Of a stretch of 64,000 nt of DNA, positions 31,345 to 41,277 are shown in pieces. The position numbers were made by a program, and so were the translations under genes. Positions within the stretch are counted from its first letter, which is position 1, and each line of letters opens with the position of its first letter. The stretch spans positions 1-64,000 of the forward strand of contig NZ_PYOG01000013.1 in the NCBI RefSeq assembly GCF_003026815.1, in the 5' to 3' direction. The stretch is from Photobacterium damselae. Lineage in GTDB: Bacteria > Pseudomonadota > Gammaproteobacteria > Enterobacterales > Vibrionaceae. The notes below the pieces were generated by a model that made no database searches, was not told the DNA's origin, and saw only the letters and a list, made by a program, of their open reading frames with translations.

Positions 31345-31666
31345 CGCGGCGGGTTACTCTGCACAGGGGCTAAAGGCTGCATGGGAAAATGAAGCGGCAT
31401 TTCGTCAAGAGATGGTGTTACTGCCAATACTAACCATTATCACTTTTTTTCTACCAGTCAGTGTTGTAGAGCAAGTGCTAATGATAGGTACGCTGTTTAT
31501 TATAGTCATTACAGAGCTACTGAATTCTGCTATTGAAGCGGTAGTTGATCGAATTGGCTCGGAATATCACGAGTTAAGTGGTCGAGCAAAAGACATCGGT
31601 TCTGCTGCTGTATTTGTTGCAATGGGACTTGTCGTTGTAACTTGGGGTTTGATTTTAATTTTATAG
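31307..31666 (+). CDS. dgkA: Diacylglycerol kinase
   Basis: Integral inner-membrane enzyme of 119 residues that phosphorylates diacylglycerol to phosphatidate, recycling lipid left from membrane-derived glycan synthesis. Conserved active-site segments are ENEAAFRQE and ELLNSAIEAVVDRIGSEYHELSGRAKDIGSAAV; three membrane helices are evident. It overlaps the end of the HTH gene in another frame and is closed by a terminator. Confidence 0.95.
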   Translation: MKPGATGLKRIVDAAGYSAQGLKAAWENEAAFRQEMVLLPILTIITFFLPVSVVEQVLMIGTLFIIVITELLNSAIEAVVDRIGSEYHELSGRAKDIGSAAVFVAMGLVVVTWGLILIL

Positions 31667-31696
31667 ATAAAAGAATATATAACAGTATTCTGATTA

Positions 31697-31728
31697 GAAG
31701 CAGAGCATATTAAGTGCTCTGCTTTTTT
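31697..31728 (+). terminator. Terminator of dgkA
   Basis: AAGCAGAGCA / TGCTCTGCTT stem with T-run. Confidence 0.9.
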
Positions 31729-31789
31729 GCTTTTTAACTGCTTGATTTAGCGTTTTCTTATAGATTAATCGATTTAATATCCATCGGGC

Positions 31790-33010
31790 TTAACAGACTA
31801 CAATCTGATTTCTACCCTGTTCTTTTGCTTGATATAGACATTTATCGGCATTTGAAATCAAAGTATGAATGTCTTGATCGCCGTGTGTAACGCCAATACT
31901 AACGGTGTACTCAATATCGTTGTTGAGAATCACAGTTGGGATAGTATTGAGTTCTTTTTGCAGAGCTTCTAAGCGTTGTAAAAAAATTGATTGAGAGTTA
32001 CCAAATACAATGCAGAATTCTTCTCCTCCCAGACGAGCGACAAGAGAATCCGAGAAATAGGTTCTCAGTAGTTTCGCAAAGTTGATAAGGACCATATCAC
32101 CAACATGATGGCCATACGTATCATTAACCAGTTTAAACTTATCAATATCAATAAGAGCAAGGCATTTGGGGCCTGATGTTTTCTTTGTCGCAGGATGATT
32201 GAAAAAGTAACGGCGGTTCCAAGATTGGGTGAGGTAGTCGGTATTTGCCATATTAAATAGCTTTCGTTCAGCATCAAGAATATTCAATGTAGAATGAAGA
32301 CGGCAATAAAATTCTTCTTGGTTAAACGGCTTACTTAGAAAATCATTGGCTCCGGCTTTTAAAAATTTTGCTGTTAACGCATGCTCATCACTGGCAGAAA
32401 GGCCAATCGCAGCCACTTCACTTGGGCTATGTGTTTTTCGAATTTCTTTGATTAAACTAACACCATCACGTTCGGGCATAGTGTAATCTGTAATAATCAG
32501 GCTGATGTCTTTTTCTTTACGAAAGATATCTAATGCTTGTTCTCCATTACACGCCTCTACGACATTTAAGTATTGACGTTCAAGTAAGCTACGAACATAT
32601 TTTCGAGAGGTGATAGAATCATCAACAACCAGTACTTTGTGCTGGCTATTATTTCCCAGTCGATTAAGGATCGGAATAATGGAGGCTATACAACTTGGGC
32701 TATCTTTAGGTACATAGTCGATAACGGTTTTTGCGAGAACTCTTTCCCGGGTCATTTCATCCATTAAAGCGGTAAGGACAATCACTTTGATCCCAACCGA
32801 TAGGCAGACATCTATCACTTCACCGTCTTGACCATCAGGTAAGCAGTAATCGAGAATTGCACATAAGAAATCGAGGTCTTGATCTAAGATTTTTTCCGCA
32901 TCAGCGATAGACTCTGCAAAAATTGGTGTGTAGCCTGCTTTACGTAATTCCACTTCTAGTACACGGCGAAAAGGACGGCTGTCTTCCACCACCAAGATTT
33001 TATGTTCCAT
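31790..33010 (-). CDS. Diguanylate cyclase with two receiver domains
   Basis: 406 residues. The first receiver occupies about 1-120 (LVVEDS, ILDYCLPDG); the second 122-245 (LVVDDS, IITDYTMPERDG, FLSKPF). A GGDEF domain fills 255-406 with the signature RLGGEEF, plus DIDKFKLVNDTYGHHVGD and the C-terminal ADKCLYQAKEQGRN. The catalytic motif is intact, so it should make c-di-GMP. No RxxD inhibition site is seen at the usual distance before GGEEF. Architecture resembles PleD. Monocistronic. With the EAL regulator at 3.6 kb it gives the window one maker and one breaker of c-di-GMP. Confidence 0.9.
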   Translation of the reverse strand: MEHKILVVEDSRPFRRVLEVELRKAGYTPIFAESIADAEKILDQDLDFLCAILDYCLPDGQDGEVIDVCLSVGIKVIVLTALMDEMTRERVLAKTVIDYVPKDSPSCIASIIPILNRLGNNSQHKVLVVDDSITSRKYVRSLLERQYLNVVEACNGEQALDIFRKEKDISLIITDYTMPERDGVSLIKEIRKTHSPSEVAAIGLSASDEHALTAKFLKAGANDFLSKPFNQEEFYCRLHSTLNILDAERKLFNMANTDYLTQSWNRRYFFNHPATKKTSGPKCLALIDIDKFKLVNDTYGHHVGDMVLINFAKLLRTYFSDSLVARLGGEEFCIVFGNSQSIFLQRLEALQKELNTIPTVILNNDIEYTVSIGVTHGDQDIHTLISNADKCLYQAKEQGRNQIVVC

Positions 33011-33160
33011 TCATTTTAACCTAAAGACAGTTTCATCGACGATTATAGGGGCGCTATTATGAGGCATTTCTTTAAGGCATACAAATAAAGTTATTGTGAA
33101 TAAACTTATTGATTATTTTATAATTAATTGAATTTTTCTTGATATGGATGTGGTATTTAA

Positions 33161-33787
33161 ATGCACGGAATTGCGTATTTTGATGTCTTTTTGCACGTGT
33201 TAGTGGTCTGGTCTTTAGCTGCTATTACGCCTGGAGCCAATGTTTTTTTGACGATTAATACCAGTTTGGCATCTGGAAAGGCAAATGGCTTGGCTTGCGC
33301 TTTTGGGGTTACTCTTGCCGTTGGCCTATGGGGATTGGCTGGTATTTCAGGGATTGTCATTATGCTATCCCTTTACCCTTGGTTATTTACTGTCATGAAG
33401 ATTTTGGGTGGGACTTATCTTATTTATTTAGGGCTTAGTCGTTTTAAGACCGTACGCCGAGGGTATCAATTAGCGGGACAGGTAGAGGATAAACACTCAT
33501 GGGGTGCCTCTGCTATTCGATCATTTACCACCAGTATATTGAATATTAAGACAGGATTGTTTGTGATCAGCTTATTTAGTCTTGCGATCCCTCGTGAGCA
33601 TGATTACCGTATTGCTATCTTGGTTATAGCAACGATGATGTTGATTACGTTTGTTTGGCATTGCTTGTTAGCGCTTGTTTTTTCCCATTCAAGGGCTCAG
33701 AAAACCTATTTTCGGCTACAGCGTTATATTGATGCTTTAACAGGCGGATTGTTTACTCTTTTAGGTATTAAATTAATCACCAGTTAA
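33161..33787 (+). CDS. LysE/RhtB-family exporter
   Basis: 208-residue integral membrane protein with about six hydrophobic segments. The opening SLAAITPGANVFLTINTSLASGKANGL is the signature region of LysE/RhtB amino-acid exporters, and the central GGTYLIYLGLSRFK also fits. The exported substrate cannot be read from the sequence. It is divergent from the GGDEF gene. Confidence 0.85.
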   Translation: MHGIAYFDVFLHVLVVWSLAAITPGANVFLTINTSLASGKANGLACAFGVTLAVGLWGLAGISGIVIMLSLYPWLFTVMKILGGTYLIYLGLSRFKTVRRGYQLAGQVEDKHSWGASAIRSFTTSILNIKTGLFVISLFSLAIPREHDYRIAILVIATMMLITFVWHCLLALVFSHSRAQKTYFRLQRYIDALTGGLFTLLGIKLITS

Positions 33788-33792
33788 AGTAA

Positions 33793-33837
33793 AAGCCCGA
33801 CAAAGAATGATCGTTAGAATCTATTTTTATCGGGCTT
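33793..33837 (-). terminator. Terminator of the porin gene
   Basis: AAGCCCGA / TCGGGCTT with an AT-rich loop. On the minus strand the stem is followed by TTTA, so it fits the porin transcript better than the LysE-type gene. Confidence 0.6.
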
Positions 33838-33870
33838 ACAAGTTTATCTCAATTTATAGCTGATATTCGT

Positions 33871-34599
33871 TTACCAAGTGTACTTAATACCCATGCGGTA
33901 GCGAGTTTGGCGGTTATCAGTATAGCGGCTTTGGCTCACATTACCGATTTCAATAAATGGACGCCAAGACGTATCATCTTTTGTTTTGTAGGTGTACATC
34001 AAACGGAAATTATGTAAATAGTTAATATCGTCATTATCAAACTGAGGTAGGGCGTTACTTTCCATCTCTTTCCAAATTTGGAATTCATACTGGAAGTCCC
34101 AGTTTTGAGTGTTGTAGCCTAGCCACGCATCAAATTCTTGAATTTTTGAATGATAGCTATCACCACTTGGACCTGTCATTGAATAGTCCCACAGTTTCCA
34201 CTTATAACGGCCTTGAACACGAATGTTGTTATCGAACTTATAGTTTAAACGAACATAAGGTACATAGACTAAGCCATCTGGAACAAAATCAAGAGACATA
34301 CCGACAAGGCCAACGGTATTTGGATTTAGACGCTTATAATAAAATGCGGAGAACTCAGAACCATTCATAGACATTGAGTCGAACATTTTGTCTTTTTCGT
34401 CGTTGTTATAACGAGCATCAAGTTCGAAACCAACACCTTTTCCTGTGTCTAAAAATGCTTTAATACGGTCACTGTGTTTATTTGCACCATCAACATACTG
34501 GTGGCGATATTCAATAGTGGTTTTGTAATCATTGGCAAGAGCTTGGCCGCCTGCAGTTACAAGAGTTGATGCAATAACAACTTTGGTTAATGTGTTCAT
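33871..34599 (-). CDS. KdgM-family oligosaccharide-specific outer-membrane porin
   Basis: 242 residues with signal peptide ending GGQALA-N, then a series of alternating, aromatic-rich beta strands ending in a C-terminal aromatic residue (GIKYTW), typical of small outer-membrane barrels. Overall pattern (TTIEYRHQYVDG near the start, FELDARYNN, VPYVRLNYKF) matches KdgM/NanC-type monomeric channels for acidic oligosaccharides. Placed beside the sulfatase and lyase locus, it probably admits glycosaminoglycan oligosaccharides to the periplasm (inference from context). The ribosome site is AGGGA. Confidence 0.82.
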   Translation of the reverse strand: MNTLTKVVIASTLVTAGGQALANDYKTTIEYRHQYVDGANKHSDRIKAFLDTGKGVGFELDARYNNDEKDKMFDSMSMNGSEFSAFYYKRLNPNTVGLVGMSLDFVPDGLVYVPYVRLNYKFDNNIRVQGRYKWKLWDYSMTGPSGDSYHSKIQEFDAWLGYNTQNWDFQYEFQIWKEMESNALPQFDNDDINYLHNFRLMYTYKTKDDTSWRPFIEIGNVSQSRYTDNRQTRYRMGIKYTW

Positions 34600-34696
34600 G
34601 GATTGTCCCTAATATTTATAGTTAAGTTTTTATCAACCACATATCTTTTCTAATTCAGCAGATTCGTGGCAGAGATAGTTGATTTATCGATAACTG

Positions 34697-36250
34697 CTAG
34701 GTGTACGCTTTTGCACTATTTGCTGGAACCTCGGTTGGTCGCCAAGGGTCACCTGTATGTTCAAGCCAAGGTAGTAGCTCTTGTTGTACTAGTTTCTCAA
34801 CGATTGCTTGGTGATCCGCTGCGATATTTTTCATTTGATACGGATCGGCTTGGTTATCATGCAGAGTAACCGTGAGAGGCTTTCCGATCTTACGATCAAT
34901 CACTAAAGTATAATGATCGGTTCGTACGCCCCGACGACCGTAAGATTGGCCGCCATAAGGCATGAAAGTATAAAATTGAGAGGTTGGGGTTTTATCGCCT
35001 TTCATACCTTGTAAAGTTCGAGCAAAGTTGGTTCCTTCAACCGTATCTGGAATCAACTGCTCCATCCCCATTAAGCCAAATAAGGTTGGATAGATATCTG
35101 GGGCAGAGAAGAGTAAATCGTTTTGTTGTGGTTGCAGTTTTCCAGGCCAACGGAAAATCATCGGAATGCGCATAGCTTCTTCATAATGAACGTTTTTGGT
35201 TGGTTGACCGTTTGAGCCCATGCAACATCCATGATCGGAGAAGAACACAACCAAGGTATCATTAGCTAAATTAAGGCGATCTAATTCATCCACAATACGA
35301 CCAAATTGTTCATCAACACCATTGACCATCGCCATGTATTCTTTGAAATAGTTAGGACCGTAACCCTCTAAATACTCTTTATCCCATTGTACGTTTGGAC
35401 GTGTATTTAAACTCTTTGAACTTTGGCCTTTAAAACGGTCAAGGTATTTTTGTGGCACCTGATCGTAAGGGGAGTGTGGTGGGTTCATCGAAACTACGAG
35501 TGTAAATGGTTTCTCCGCATCACGATATTTTCCATTTTCGTTTCGTAAATAATTAATAGCAACATCAGCCTCATGCTCAGGACTCCATTGATTTATATGA
35601 AGCGGCTGATCACGTGGAGTGTCATTAGTCCAGTAAATTGGATTTAGATGTAAGTCATAAGTACCGTAGGAATACCAGAAATCAAAGCCATGGCGACGAT
35701 CTGGTGCAGTCCAATCATTCCAATAGCGACCTTCCATAGGATTATTATAGCTAGGAACAAATGGGGTCTCTGGGGCATCGAGATGCCATTTACCGATATA
35801 TCCCATGCTGTACCCTTGTTCTTTAAGGATATCAGACCAGGTCACTGTATTTTTCTTAAGTTCGATTCCAAAGTCTTTACCACCAAAGAAACCAGGGGTT
35901 CCCGTATGGCTATTACCTTGAATACCATTACGGTAAGGGTACTGCCCTGTCATTAACATACCGCGAAAAGGGGTACATAAAGGAAAGTTTGAAACCGCTT
36001 GGCGTAGTACAACGCTTTGTTTGGCAAACTTATCAAGATTTGGCGTTAAGCTATTATCTTGTTTCATAAAGCCTAGAGCTTGCGCTCGAAACTCATCAGG
36101 AAAAATGATCAATAGATTGGGTTTCTTTTGAACATTTTCGTTTGCGTATTTTTGTTCGGAAGCAGATACCGCATGAGGCGTTAAACCTGCTGAAACTAGC
36201 GCACTAGAGGCCGCCATTCCTTTTAACAGTCCACGTCGAGTAATAGACAT
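34697..36250 (-). CDS. Tat-exported Cys-type sulfatase
   Basis: 517 residues. The N terminus carries a twin-arginine signal (RRGLLKG, then a hydrophobic stretch ending AVSA), so it is exported folded to the periplasm. The sulfatase core has the C-x-P-x-R signature as CTPFR (Cys92, Arg96), the Cys to be converted to formylglycine, together with the metal-binding FPDEF and SDHGCCMGS. It is probably matured by the anSME encoded at 59.1 kb. It presumably removes O-sulfate from chondroitin-type chains or their oligosaccharides; the exact position is not readable. It lies in front of the divergent AgaR region, where AgaR- and CRP-like sites occur. Confidence 0.88.
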   Translation of the reverse strand: MSITRRGLLKGMAASSALVSAGLTPHAVSASEQKYANENVQKKPNLLIIFPDEFRAQALGFMKQDNSLTPNLDKFAKQSVVLRQAVSNFPLCTPFRGMLMTGQYPYRNGIQGNSHTGTPGFFGGKDFGIELKKNTVTWSDILKEQGYSMGYIGKWHLDAPETPFVPSYNNPMEGRYWNDWTAPDRRHGFDFWYSYGTYDLHLNPIYWTNDTPRDQPLHINQWSPEHEADVAINYLRNENGKYRDAEKPFTLVVSMNPPHSPYDQVPQKYLDRFKGQSSKSLNTRPNVQWDKEYLEGYGPNYFKEYMAMVNGVDEQFGRIVDELDRLNLANDTLVVFFSDHGCCMGSNGQPTKNVHYEEAMRIPMIFRWPGKLQPQQNDLLFSAPDIYPTLFGLMGMEQLIPDTVEGTNFARTLQGMKGDKTPTSQFYTFMPYGGQSYGRRGVRTDHYTLVIDRKIGKPLTVTLHDNQADPYQMKNIAADHQAIVEKLVQQELLPWLEHTGDPWRPTEVPANSAKAYT

Positions 36251-36357
36251 ACCATCAACTCCTAGTTGAAGTTATTTATAATAAAACAATAAAAGTAAAT
36301 AAAAGTCTTTTGTGTTGCGATTTGTTGCGGATCGTAAGGTATCGACAGTTTTTGTGC

Positions 36358-36373
36358 TGTGTTTATGATCACA
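36358..36373. promoter_or_regulatory. CRP-like site
   Basis: TGTGT-N6-TCACA, 9 of 10 bases of the consensus half-sites. Placed about 110 bases upstream of the sulfatase start. An overlapping AgaR-like element (36369-36392, minus strand, 19 of 24 by eye) follows. Confidence 0.5.
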
Positions 36374-36553
36374 AAAAGTAAAATGAAAGAATAAGAAGGT
36401 TTTCGAAAGTTGACTTTCTTACTGTTTTTCGTTCAAAAAATGGCGAATTGCTCGAAAAAACTCGAATATTGTTTGTGGTTCCTATTTTCGAGATATATTA
36501 TTGATTCGTAATACGTAATATAGCGCAAGCAAATTCGAAGATTAACGAAAGTT

Positions 36554-36569
36554 TGTGAAAGAGATCATA
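36554..36569. promoter_or_regulatory. CRP-like site
   Basis: TGTGA-N6-TCATA, 9 of 10 bases of the consensus half-sites, about 100 bases upstream of agaR. Confidence 0.5.
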
Positions 36570-36638
36570 AGTTTTATTTTTACGTATTGTTTGGGTGTTT
36601 TTTAGGTGTAATCTACAAACGAAATCATTCGAAAGTAA

Positions 36639-36652
36639 TTTCATTTGATTTC
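36639..36652 (+). promoter_or_regulatory. AgaR-like operator in front of agaR
   Basis: TTTCATTTGATTTC differs in one base from the core TTTCRTTTYRTTTY of E. coli AgaR sites. It lies directly before the ribosome site of the regulator gene, as expected for autoregulation. Confidence 0.45.
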
Positions 36653-36669
36653 AATAGGAGACAACAGAA

Positions 36670-37446
36670 GTGAAAAGTGCTGTTGAAAGACGCATGGAAA
36701 TTGTCAACGTTGTGAACCGTGATGGTAAAGCACGCGTTGAAGACCTTGCGTCACAGTTTAATGTCTCAAGCGTCACCATTCGTAGTGATCTGAGTTTTCT
36801 CGAAAAAAATGGTTATGTTGTTCGCTCTCATGGCGCAGCTATTCCTAACTCAGGTGTGATTGCAGAATTAACCGTACATGAAAAGCGTCGTCAAAATGCG
36901 GGAATTAAAACCGCGATTGGACAGGCTGCGGCGAAACTGATTCACAATGGTGACACCGTTATTCTAGATTCGGGGACAACAACACGAGAGATCGCTTCGA
37001 ACTTAAAAACAGTTGAAGACGTTGTTGTCATGACCAATGGTCTGGATGTAGCAATGGAGTTAGCGTCAGCCCCTGGTGTTGAAGTGTTAATGTCAGGTGG
37101 TGTGCTTAGAAAGAACGCACTCTCTTTTTCTGGCTCTCAAGCTGAAACCGGCCTGAAAAACTATCGTTTCGATAAAGTTTTTTTAGGAGTAGATGGTTTT
37201 GACTTACGAGCAGGTATCACAACACACAATGAGCAGGAAGCCAGTCTTAACCGTTTAATGTGTGAAATTTCTGAACGCGTGATTGCGGTTGTGGACTCAA
37301 CTAAGTTTGGGAAACGTAGCTGCCATATGATTCGCGAGTTTGGTCATATTGATACGGTAGTAACCGATTCTGATATTCCAGAAGACTATTTACAAGGTCT
37401 TCGAGATATGAAAGTTGACGTTATTATTGTCGAAAAAGAGAACTGA
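36670..37446 (+). CDS. agaR: DeoR-family regulator, AgaR-type
   Basis: 258 residues. The N-terminal DeoR helix-turn-helix (RVEDLASQFNVSSVTIRSDLSFLEKNGYVVRSHGAA) is followed by the DeoR sugar-phosphate sensor domain (DSGTTTREIA, FLGVDGFD, DSTKFGKRS). GTG start with GGAG site. It heads the operon of aminosugar and uronate genes, so it is probably their repressor, released by an aminosugar phosphate (known for AgaR; inference here). Confidence 0.85.
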   Translation: MKSAVERRMEIVNVVNRDGKARVEDLASQFNVSSVTIRSDLSFLEKNGYVVRSHGAAIPNSGVIAELTVHEKRRQNAGIKTAIGQAAAKLIHNGDTVILDSGTTTREIASNLKTVEDVVVMTNGLDVAMELASAPGVEVLMSGGVLRKNALSFSGSQAETGLKNYRFDKVFLGVDGFDLRAGITTHNEQEASLNRLMCEISERVIAVVDSTKFGKRSCHMIREFGHIDTVVTDSDIPEDYLQGLRDMKVDVIIVEKEN

Positions 37447-37495
37447 TTAACTGACTCCATAGCGGCATCCTAGGTGTTGTTTGTGGAGTTAGTTA

Positions 37496-38776
37496 ATGAA
37501 CACCCTTCAAGAAATTGTTCAATCTCATAAAGCAGGCGCAAAAAATGGTATTTATTCCGTCTGCTCTGCCCATCCTTTGGTAATTGAAGCTTCATTACTT
37601 CAAGCCCTAGATGATAACTCTGCATTATTAATTGAAGCGACATCCAATCAAGTGGATCAATTTGGTGGTTATACCGGTATGACTCCCAGTGATTTTCGTG
37701 ATTTCGTTTTAGATAAAGCTGAGCAATATCAATTTCCTACTGAAAAATTAATTTTAGGTGGTGATCATTTAGGTCCTAATCGTTGGCAAGATCTCCCAGC
37801 TTCTGAAGCGATGAGTAAAGCCGATGATTTGATCGCTGCTTATGTTGCCGCTGGATTTAAAAAAATTCATTTAGATTGCAGCATGTCTTGTGCTGGTGAT
37901 CCTGTTCCGTTAAGCGATGAAATTGTAGCTGAACGTGCCGCTCGCCTTGCAAGAATTGCTGAGCAAACTGCGGTCGCAACATTCGGTTCAAGTGATGTCG
38001 TTTATGTGATTGGCACCGAAGTTCCTGTTCCTGGGGGTGCGGCAGAAGAGCTTGATGAATTGGAAGTTACTTCAGCACAAGCGGCGACAAAAACAATTGA
38101 ATGTCATCGAAGTGCTTTTGCAGCTTTAGGCCTTAATTGTTGGGAGCGAGTGATTGGTCTTGTGGTTCAACCTGGCGTGGAATTTGACCATACAGGTGTT
38201 ATTGATTATCAACCAGAAAAAGCCATTGGGTTAAGTCAAGTTGTTGATCAATATCCTCAAATGGTGTTTGAAGCTCATTCTACTGATTATCAAACCGATA
38301 AAGCTTATTGCCAACTTGTTGCCGATCATTTTGCCATTTTAAAGGTTGGTCCTGCTTTAACTTTTGCAATGCGTGAAGCGTTATTTAATTTAGCGGCCAT
38401 TGAAGATGAGTTAGTCGCGTCGGCTCACAGCTCCCATTTTAAACAGCGCATTGAAAATCAAATGCGTGAGCATCCTCAATATTGGCAAAAGTATTATCAC
38501 GGTAATGAGTCGCAGCAGCGTTTTTCTCGTTGCTATAGTTTTAGTGACCGTATCCGTTATTACTGGCCTGATGAAACAATTTTACAGGCTCAAGCCACAC
38601 TTTTTTCAAACTTGTCTCGTTATAGCATTCCTTTGCCGTTATTGAGCCAATATCTTCCTGAGCAATTTCACCATGTCCGAGAGGGGCTGATCTCAGCCGA
38701 ACCTAAGGCGTTGGTTATCGATAAGATCCGTCAAGTTTTGCGTAGTTACAGTAAAGCTTGTCATCCAAATATTTAA
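37496..38776 (+). CDS. agaZ: Tagatose-1,6-bisphosphate aldolase, AgaZ/GatZ-type subunit
   Basis: 426 residues matching the non-catalytic GatZ/KbaZ family throughout ([61 protein letters not shown]). This subunit stabilises the catalytic AgaY/KbaY subunit. The catalytic partner is not in the window. It belongs to the operon behind agaR, 50 bases after it. Confidence 0.9.
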   Translation: MNTLQEIVQSHKAGAKNGIYSVCSAHPLVIEASLLQALDDNSALLIEATSNQVDQFGGYTGMTPSDFRDFVLDKAEQYQFPTEKLILGGDHLGPNRWQDLPASEAMSKADDLIAAYVAAGFKKIHLDCSMSCAGDPVPLSDEIVAERAARLARIAEQTAVATFGSSDVVYVIGTEVPVPGGAAEELDELEVTSAQAATKTIECHRSAFAALGLNCWERVIGLVVQPGVEFDHTGVIDYQPEKAIGLSQVVDQYPQMVFEAHSTDYQTDKAYCQLVADHFAILKVGPALTFAMREALFNLAAIEDELVASAHSSHFKQRIENQMREHPQYWQKYYHGNESQQRFSRCYSFSDRIRYYWPDETILQAQATLFSNLSRYSIPLPLLSQYLPEQFHHVREGLISAEPKALVIDKIRQVLRSYSKACHPNI

Positions 38777-38786
38777 TGAGGTCAGC

Positions 38787-39959
38787 ATGAATTCATATTT
38801 AGGTTATACCGAGCAAGAGTTAAACCGTTTGAAAGGTTACTGGACAGCAAAAGAAATTACACAGCAACCTGAATGTTGGTTACAAACACTGCAAATTGTT
38901 CAGGAATGTCGTCCTGCAATTAAAGCATTTATGGATAAAGTGTTTGCTCATCAAAACATTCGTATTGTGTTAACTGGAGCGGGTACATCTGCCTTTGCCG
39001 GTAAATCTCTTGCGCCAACACTAACGGAACAGTTGAGTTGTCGTGTTGAAGCTATTGCTACAACTGATATCGTTTCCAATCCAAAACAATATTTTGCAGA
39101 AGATATTCCAACTCTTTTAGTTTCTTTCGCTCGTTCAGGAAATAGTCCAGAAAGTGTGGCTGCTGTTGAGTTGGCAAATCAATGCTTATCTCAGTGTTAT
39201 CATCTAGTTCTTACCTGCAATAATGAAGGTGAATTATATAAAAATAGCATAAATAACGAAAATGCATTGCCACTATTAATGCCAGAGCAAACGAATGATA
39301 AATCTTTTGCGATGACCTCAAGTTTTTCATCTATGATGCTAGCCTGTCTTTCGGTTATGTTGTATGGAAACGATTATACGAAAGGTTTCGAAAGTGTTTG
39401 TCGAGATTCTGTGCAGTCGCTCAAAGATTTCGATTCGAAAATACGTAATACTATAAACCATGAAGTCGATAGGGTGATCTATCTAGGAAGTGGCGGTTTA
39501 CAAGGGCTTGCTCAGGAGTCATCGCTAAAGTTATTAGAGTTAACGGCCGGAAAAGTGGTCGCTTGTTATGATTCTCCACTGGGCTTTCGTCATGGACCGA
39601 AATCTATCGTAAACGAAAAAACCTTAGTTGTTGTTTTCGTTTCTAATGATGAATACACCCGAAAGTACGATCTCGACCTATTAAATGAATTGCGTCGTGA
39701 CAATATTGCATTTGATGTCATCGCGATTGCAGCTCAACCAGACCCTCGTATCGAAAGCGGAACCCATTTTTATGTAGATAAGATGGCTGGCGCTACTGAT
39801 GCAGGGTTGTTATTTCCTTACATGCTATTTGCTCAGAGTTACGCATTCCATTGCTCTCTAGCGCTTGGCAATACACCTGATAATCCGTGTCCTACTGGTG
39901 AAGTTAACCGTGTAGTACAAGGAGTAGTAATTCACGATTTATCTGGCAATTTAAAATAA
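38787..39959 (+). CDS. agaS: AgaS-type sugar isomerase (galactosamine-6-P deaminase/isomerase)
   Basis: 390 residues with two SIS (sugar isomerase) domains: TGAGTSAFAGKSLAP in the first, and YLGSGGLQGLAQESSLKLLELTAGKV in the second. AgaS converts galactosamine-6-phosphate to tagatose-6-phosphate with release of ammonia (established for the family). It starts 10 bases after agaZ. Codon and base use match its neighbours. This enzyme and the deacetylase downstream show that the amino sugar handled is of the GalNAc type, fitting chondroitin. Confidence 0.88.
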   Translation: MNSYLGYTEQELNRLKGYWTAKEITQQPECWLQTLQIVQECRPAIKAFMDKVFAHQNIRIVLTGAGTSAFAGKSLAPTLTEQLSCRVEAIATTDIVSNPKQYFAEDIPTLLVSFARSGNSPESVAAVELANQCLSQCYHLVLTCNNEGELYKNSINNENALPLLMPEQTNDKSFAMTSSFSSMMLACLSVMLYGNDYTKGFESVCRDSVQSLKDFDSKIRNTINHEVDRVIYLGSGGLQGLAQESSLKLLELTAGKVVACYDSPLGFRHGPKSIVNEKTLVVVFVSNDEYTRKYDLDLLNELRRDNIAFDVIAIAAQPDPRIESGTHFYVDKMAGATDAGLLFPYMLFAQSYAFHCSLALGNTPDNPCPTGEVNRVVQGVVIHDLSGNLK

Positions 39960-39977
39960 CTATTAGAGGTAGAACTC

Positions 39978-40478
39978 ATGACGGCACCAAATATCGTATG
40001 GACTCGCATTGATGAACGTCTATTACACGGCCAAATTCGTATTACTTGGGGTAAGCATTCTGAAGCTAACCTTATTTTAGTTGCGAATGATGACGCTGCT
40101 GACGGCCCTAATGCTGCATTTATGCAAGCGGGGATGAAAGCATCTGCTGGCGGTGAATATGCGGTACGCTTTTTCTCTATCCAAAAAACTATTGATGTAA
40201 TTCATAAAGCATCACCGCAACAGAAGATTTTTATTCTGTGCAATAACCCAACAGATGTTGCTCGTTTGGTTGAAGGTGGAGTGCCAATTACTCACTGTAA
40301 TGTAGGCAATATGCATTTCCATGAAGGTAAGCGCCAAATTGCAAAAACAGTTTCGGTTGATGAAAAAGATATTGATGCATTTGAACGTATGGTTGCTCGC
40401 GGTGTGACTTGTACTGTGCAAAATACACCAGACCAAAATCCAGTACCTGTTCTTGAACTTGCGAAGACGGTGGCATAA
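39978..40478 (+). CDS. agaV: PTS mannose/sorbose-family EIIB
   Basis: 166-residue cytoplasmic EIIB of the mannose family. Phospho-His is His17 in TRIDERLLHGQ. It receives phosphate from EIIA (42.2 kb) and passes it to the sugar on EIIC/EIID. Sequence is close to AgaV/AgaB types. By context it feeds uptake of glycosaminoglycan-derived disaccharides or GalNAc. The gene symbol follows the aga operon pattern, not proven specificity. Confidence 0.85.
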   Translation: MTAPNIVWTRIDERLLHGQIRITWGKHSEANLILVANDDAADGPNAAFMQAGMKASAGGEYAVRFFSIQKTIDVIHKASPQQKIFILCNNPTDVARLVEGGVPITHCNVGNMHFHEGKRQIAKTVSVDEKDIDAFERMVARGVTCTVQNTPDQNPVPVLELAKTVA

Positions 40479-40512
40479 GCCGTCTCTACCCTACATACAC
40501 AAGGATTGAATT

Positions 40513-41277
40513 ATGTTTTTTGAAGCTGCACTTGTGGCGGTGTGGGCATTCTTCTGCGGTATCGATAAGTACGATGTTGCGCTGAATATTCACCGTCCAT
40601 TGATTACAGGACCTGTGGTTGGTTTGATCATGGGTGATTTACAAATAGGTTTGATTGCTGGTGCAACACTTGAGCTAGCTTGGCTTGGTTTGGTGCCTAA
40701 TGCCGGTGCTCAGCCACCAGATGTAACCATGGGTACTATCGCAGCAGTAGCATTTGCGGTAATGACGGGACAGTCTCCTGCGGTTGCGATGGGGGTTGGT
40801 ATGCCTATCGCCGTTATGATGCAAATGTTGGTGATCGGCTTCTTTGCTATGACAGCATTTACAATGGGTAAAGCTGACCGTTTTGCTGAGCAAGGTGATT
40901 CTGATGGTATCGATCGCTTATTGATTACCACTATTTCATTGCGTGCTGTGTTATACGCTGTGATTGCCTTTATTACCGTTTACTTTGGTGAGCATGCGGC
41001 AACTTGGATTGATGAAAATGCACCAAAAGCGTTACTTGAAGGCTTAGGTATCGGCGCGAAGATGGTTCCTGCAATCGGTTTTGCCATGTTGCTAAAAATC
41101 ATGTGGTCAAAAGAAGTGGCAGGTGTGTTCTTCATCGGTTTTGTAATGACTACTTACCTAAAACTTCCAATTATGGCAGTGGCAATTTTGGGCGCATCAG
41201 CCGCAGCACTGTACTTCTTCTTTAGTGGCAATGGAAACAGCAATAAGCAAGCAGAGGAATTTGAAGATGGCATCTGA
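40513..41277 (+). CDS. agaW: PTS mannose/sorbose-family EIIC
   Basis: 254-residue integral membrane EIIC with several hydrophobic helices. The FFCGIDKYD...PLITGPVVGLIMGDLQIGLIAGATLELAWLG segment is diagnostic of the ManY/AgaW family. It forms the channel with EIID, whose gene overlaps its end by 11 bases. A GGATT site precedes it. Confidence 0.88.
   Translation: MFFEAALVAVWAFFCGIDKYDVALNIHRPLITGPVVGLIMGDLQIGLIAGATLELAWLGLVPNAGAQPPDVTMGTIAAVAFAVMTGQSPAVAMGVGMPIAVMMQMLVIGFFAMTAFTMGKADRFAEQGDSDGIDRLLITTISLRAVLYAVIAFITVYFGEHAATWIDENAPKALLEGLGIGAKMVPAIGFAMLLKIMWSKEVAGVFFIGFVMTTYLKLPIMAVAILGASAAALYFFFSGNGNSNKQAEEFEDGI

Larger units (their letters stand above)
36251..36669. promoter_or_regulatory. 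Divergent control region between sulfatase and agaR
   Basis: About 420 bases without a gene, dense in CGAAAG/CTTTC boxes (36385, 36404, 36414, 36546, 36630). It holds CRP-like sites and an AgaR-like element near each gene. It most likely controls both the minus-strand sulfatase and the plus-strand GAG operon. Confidence 0.6.
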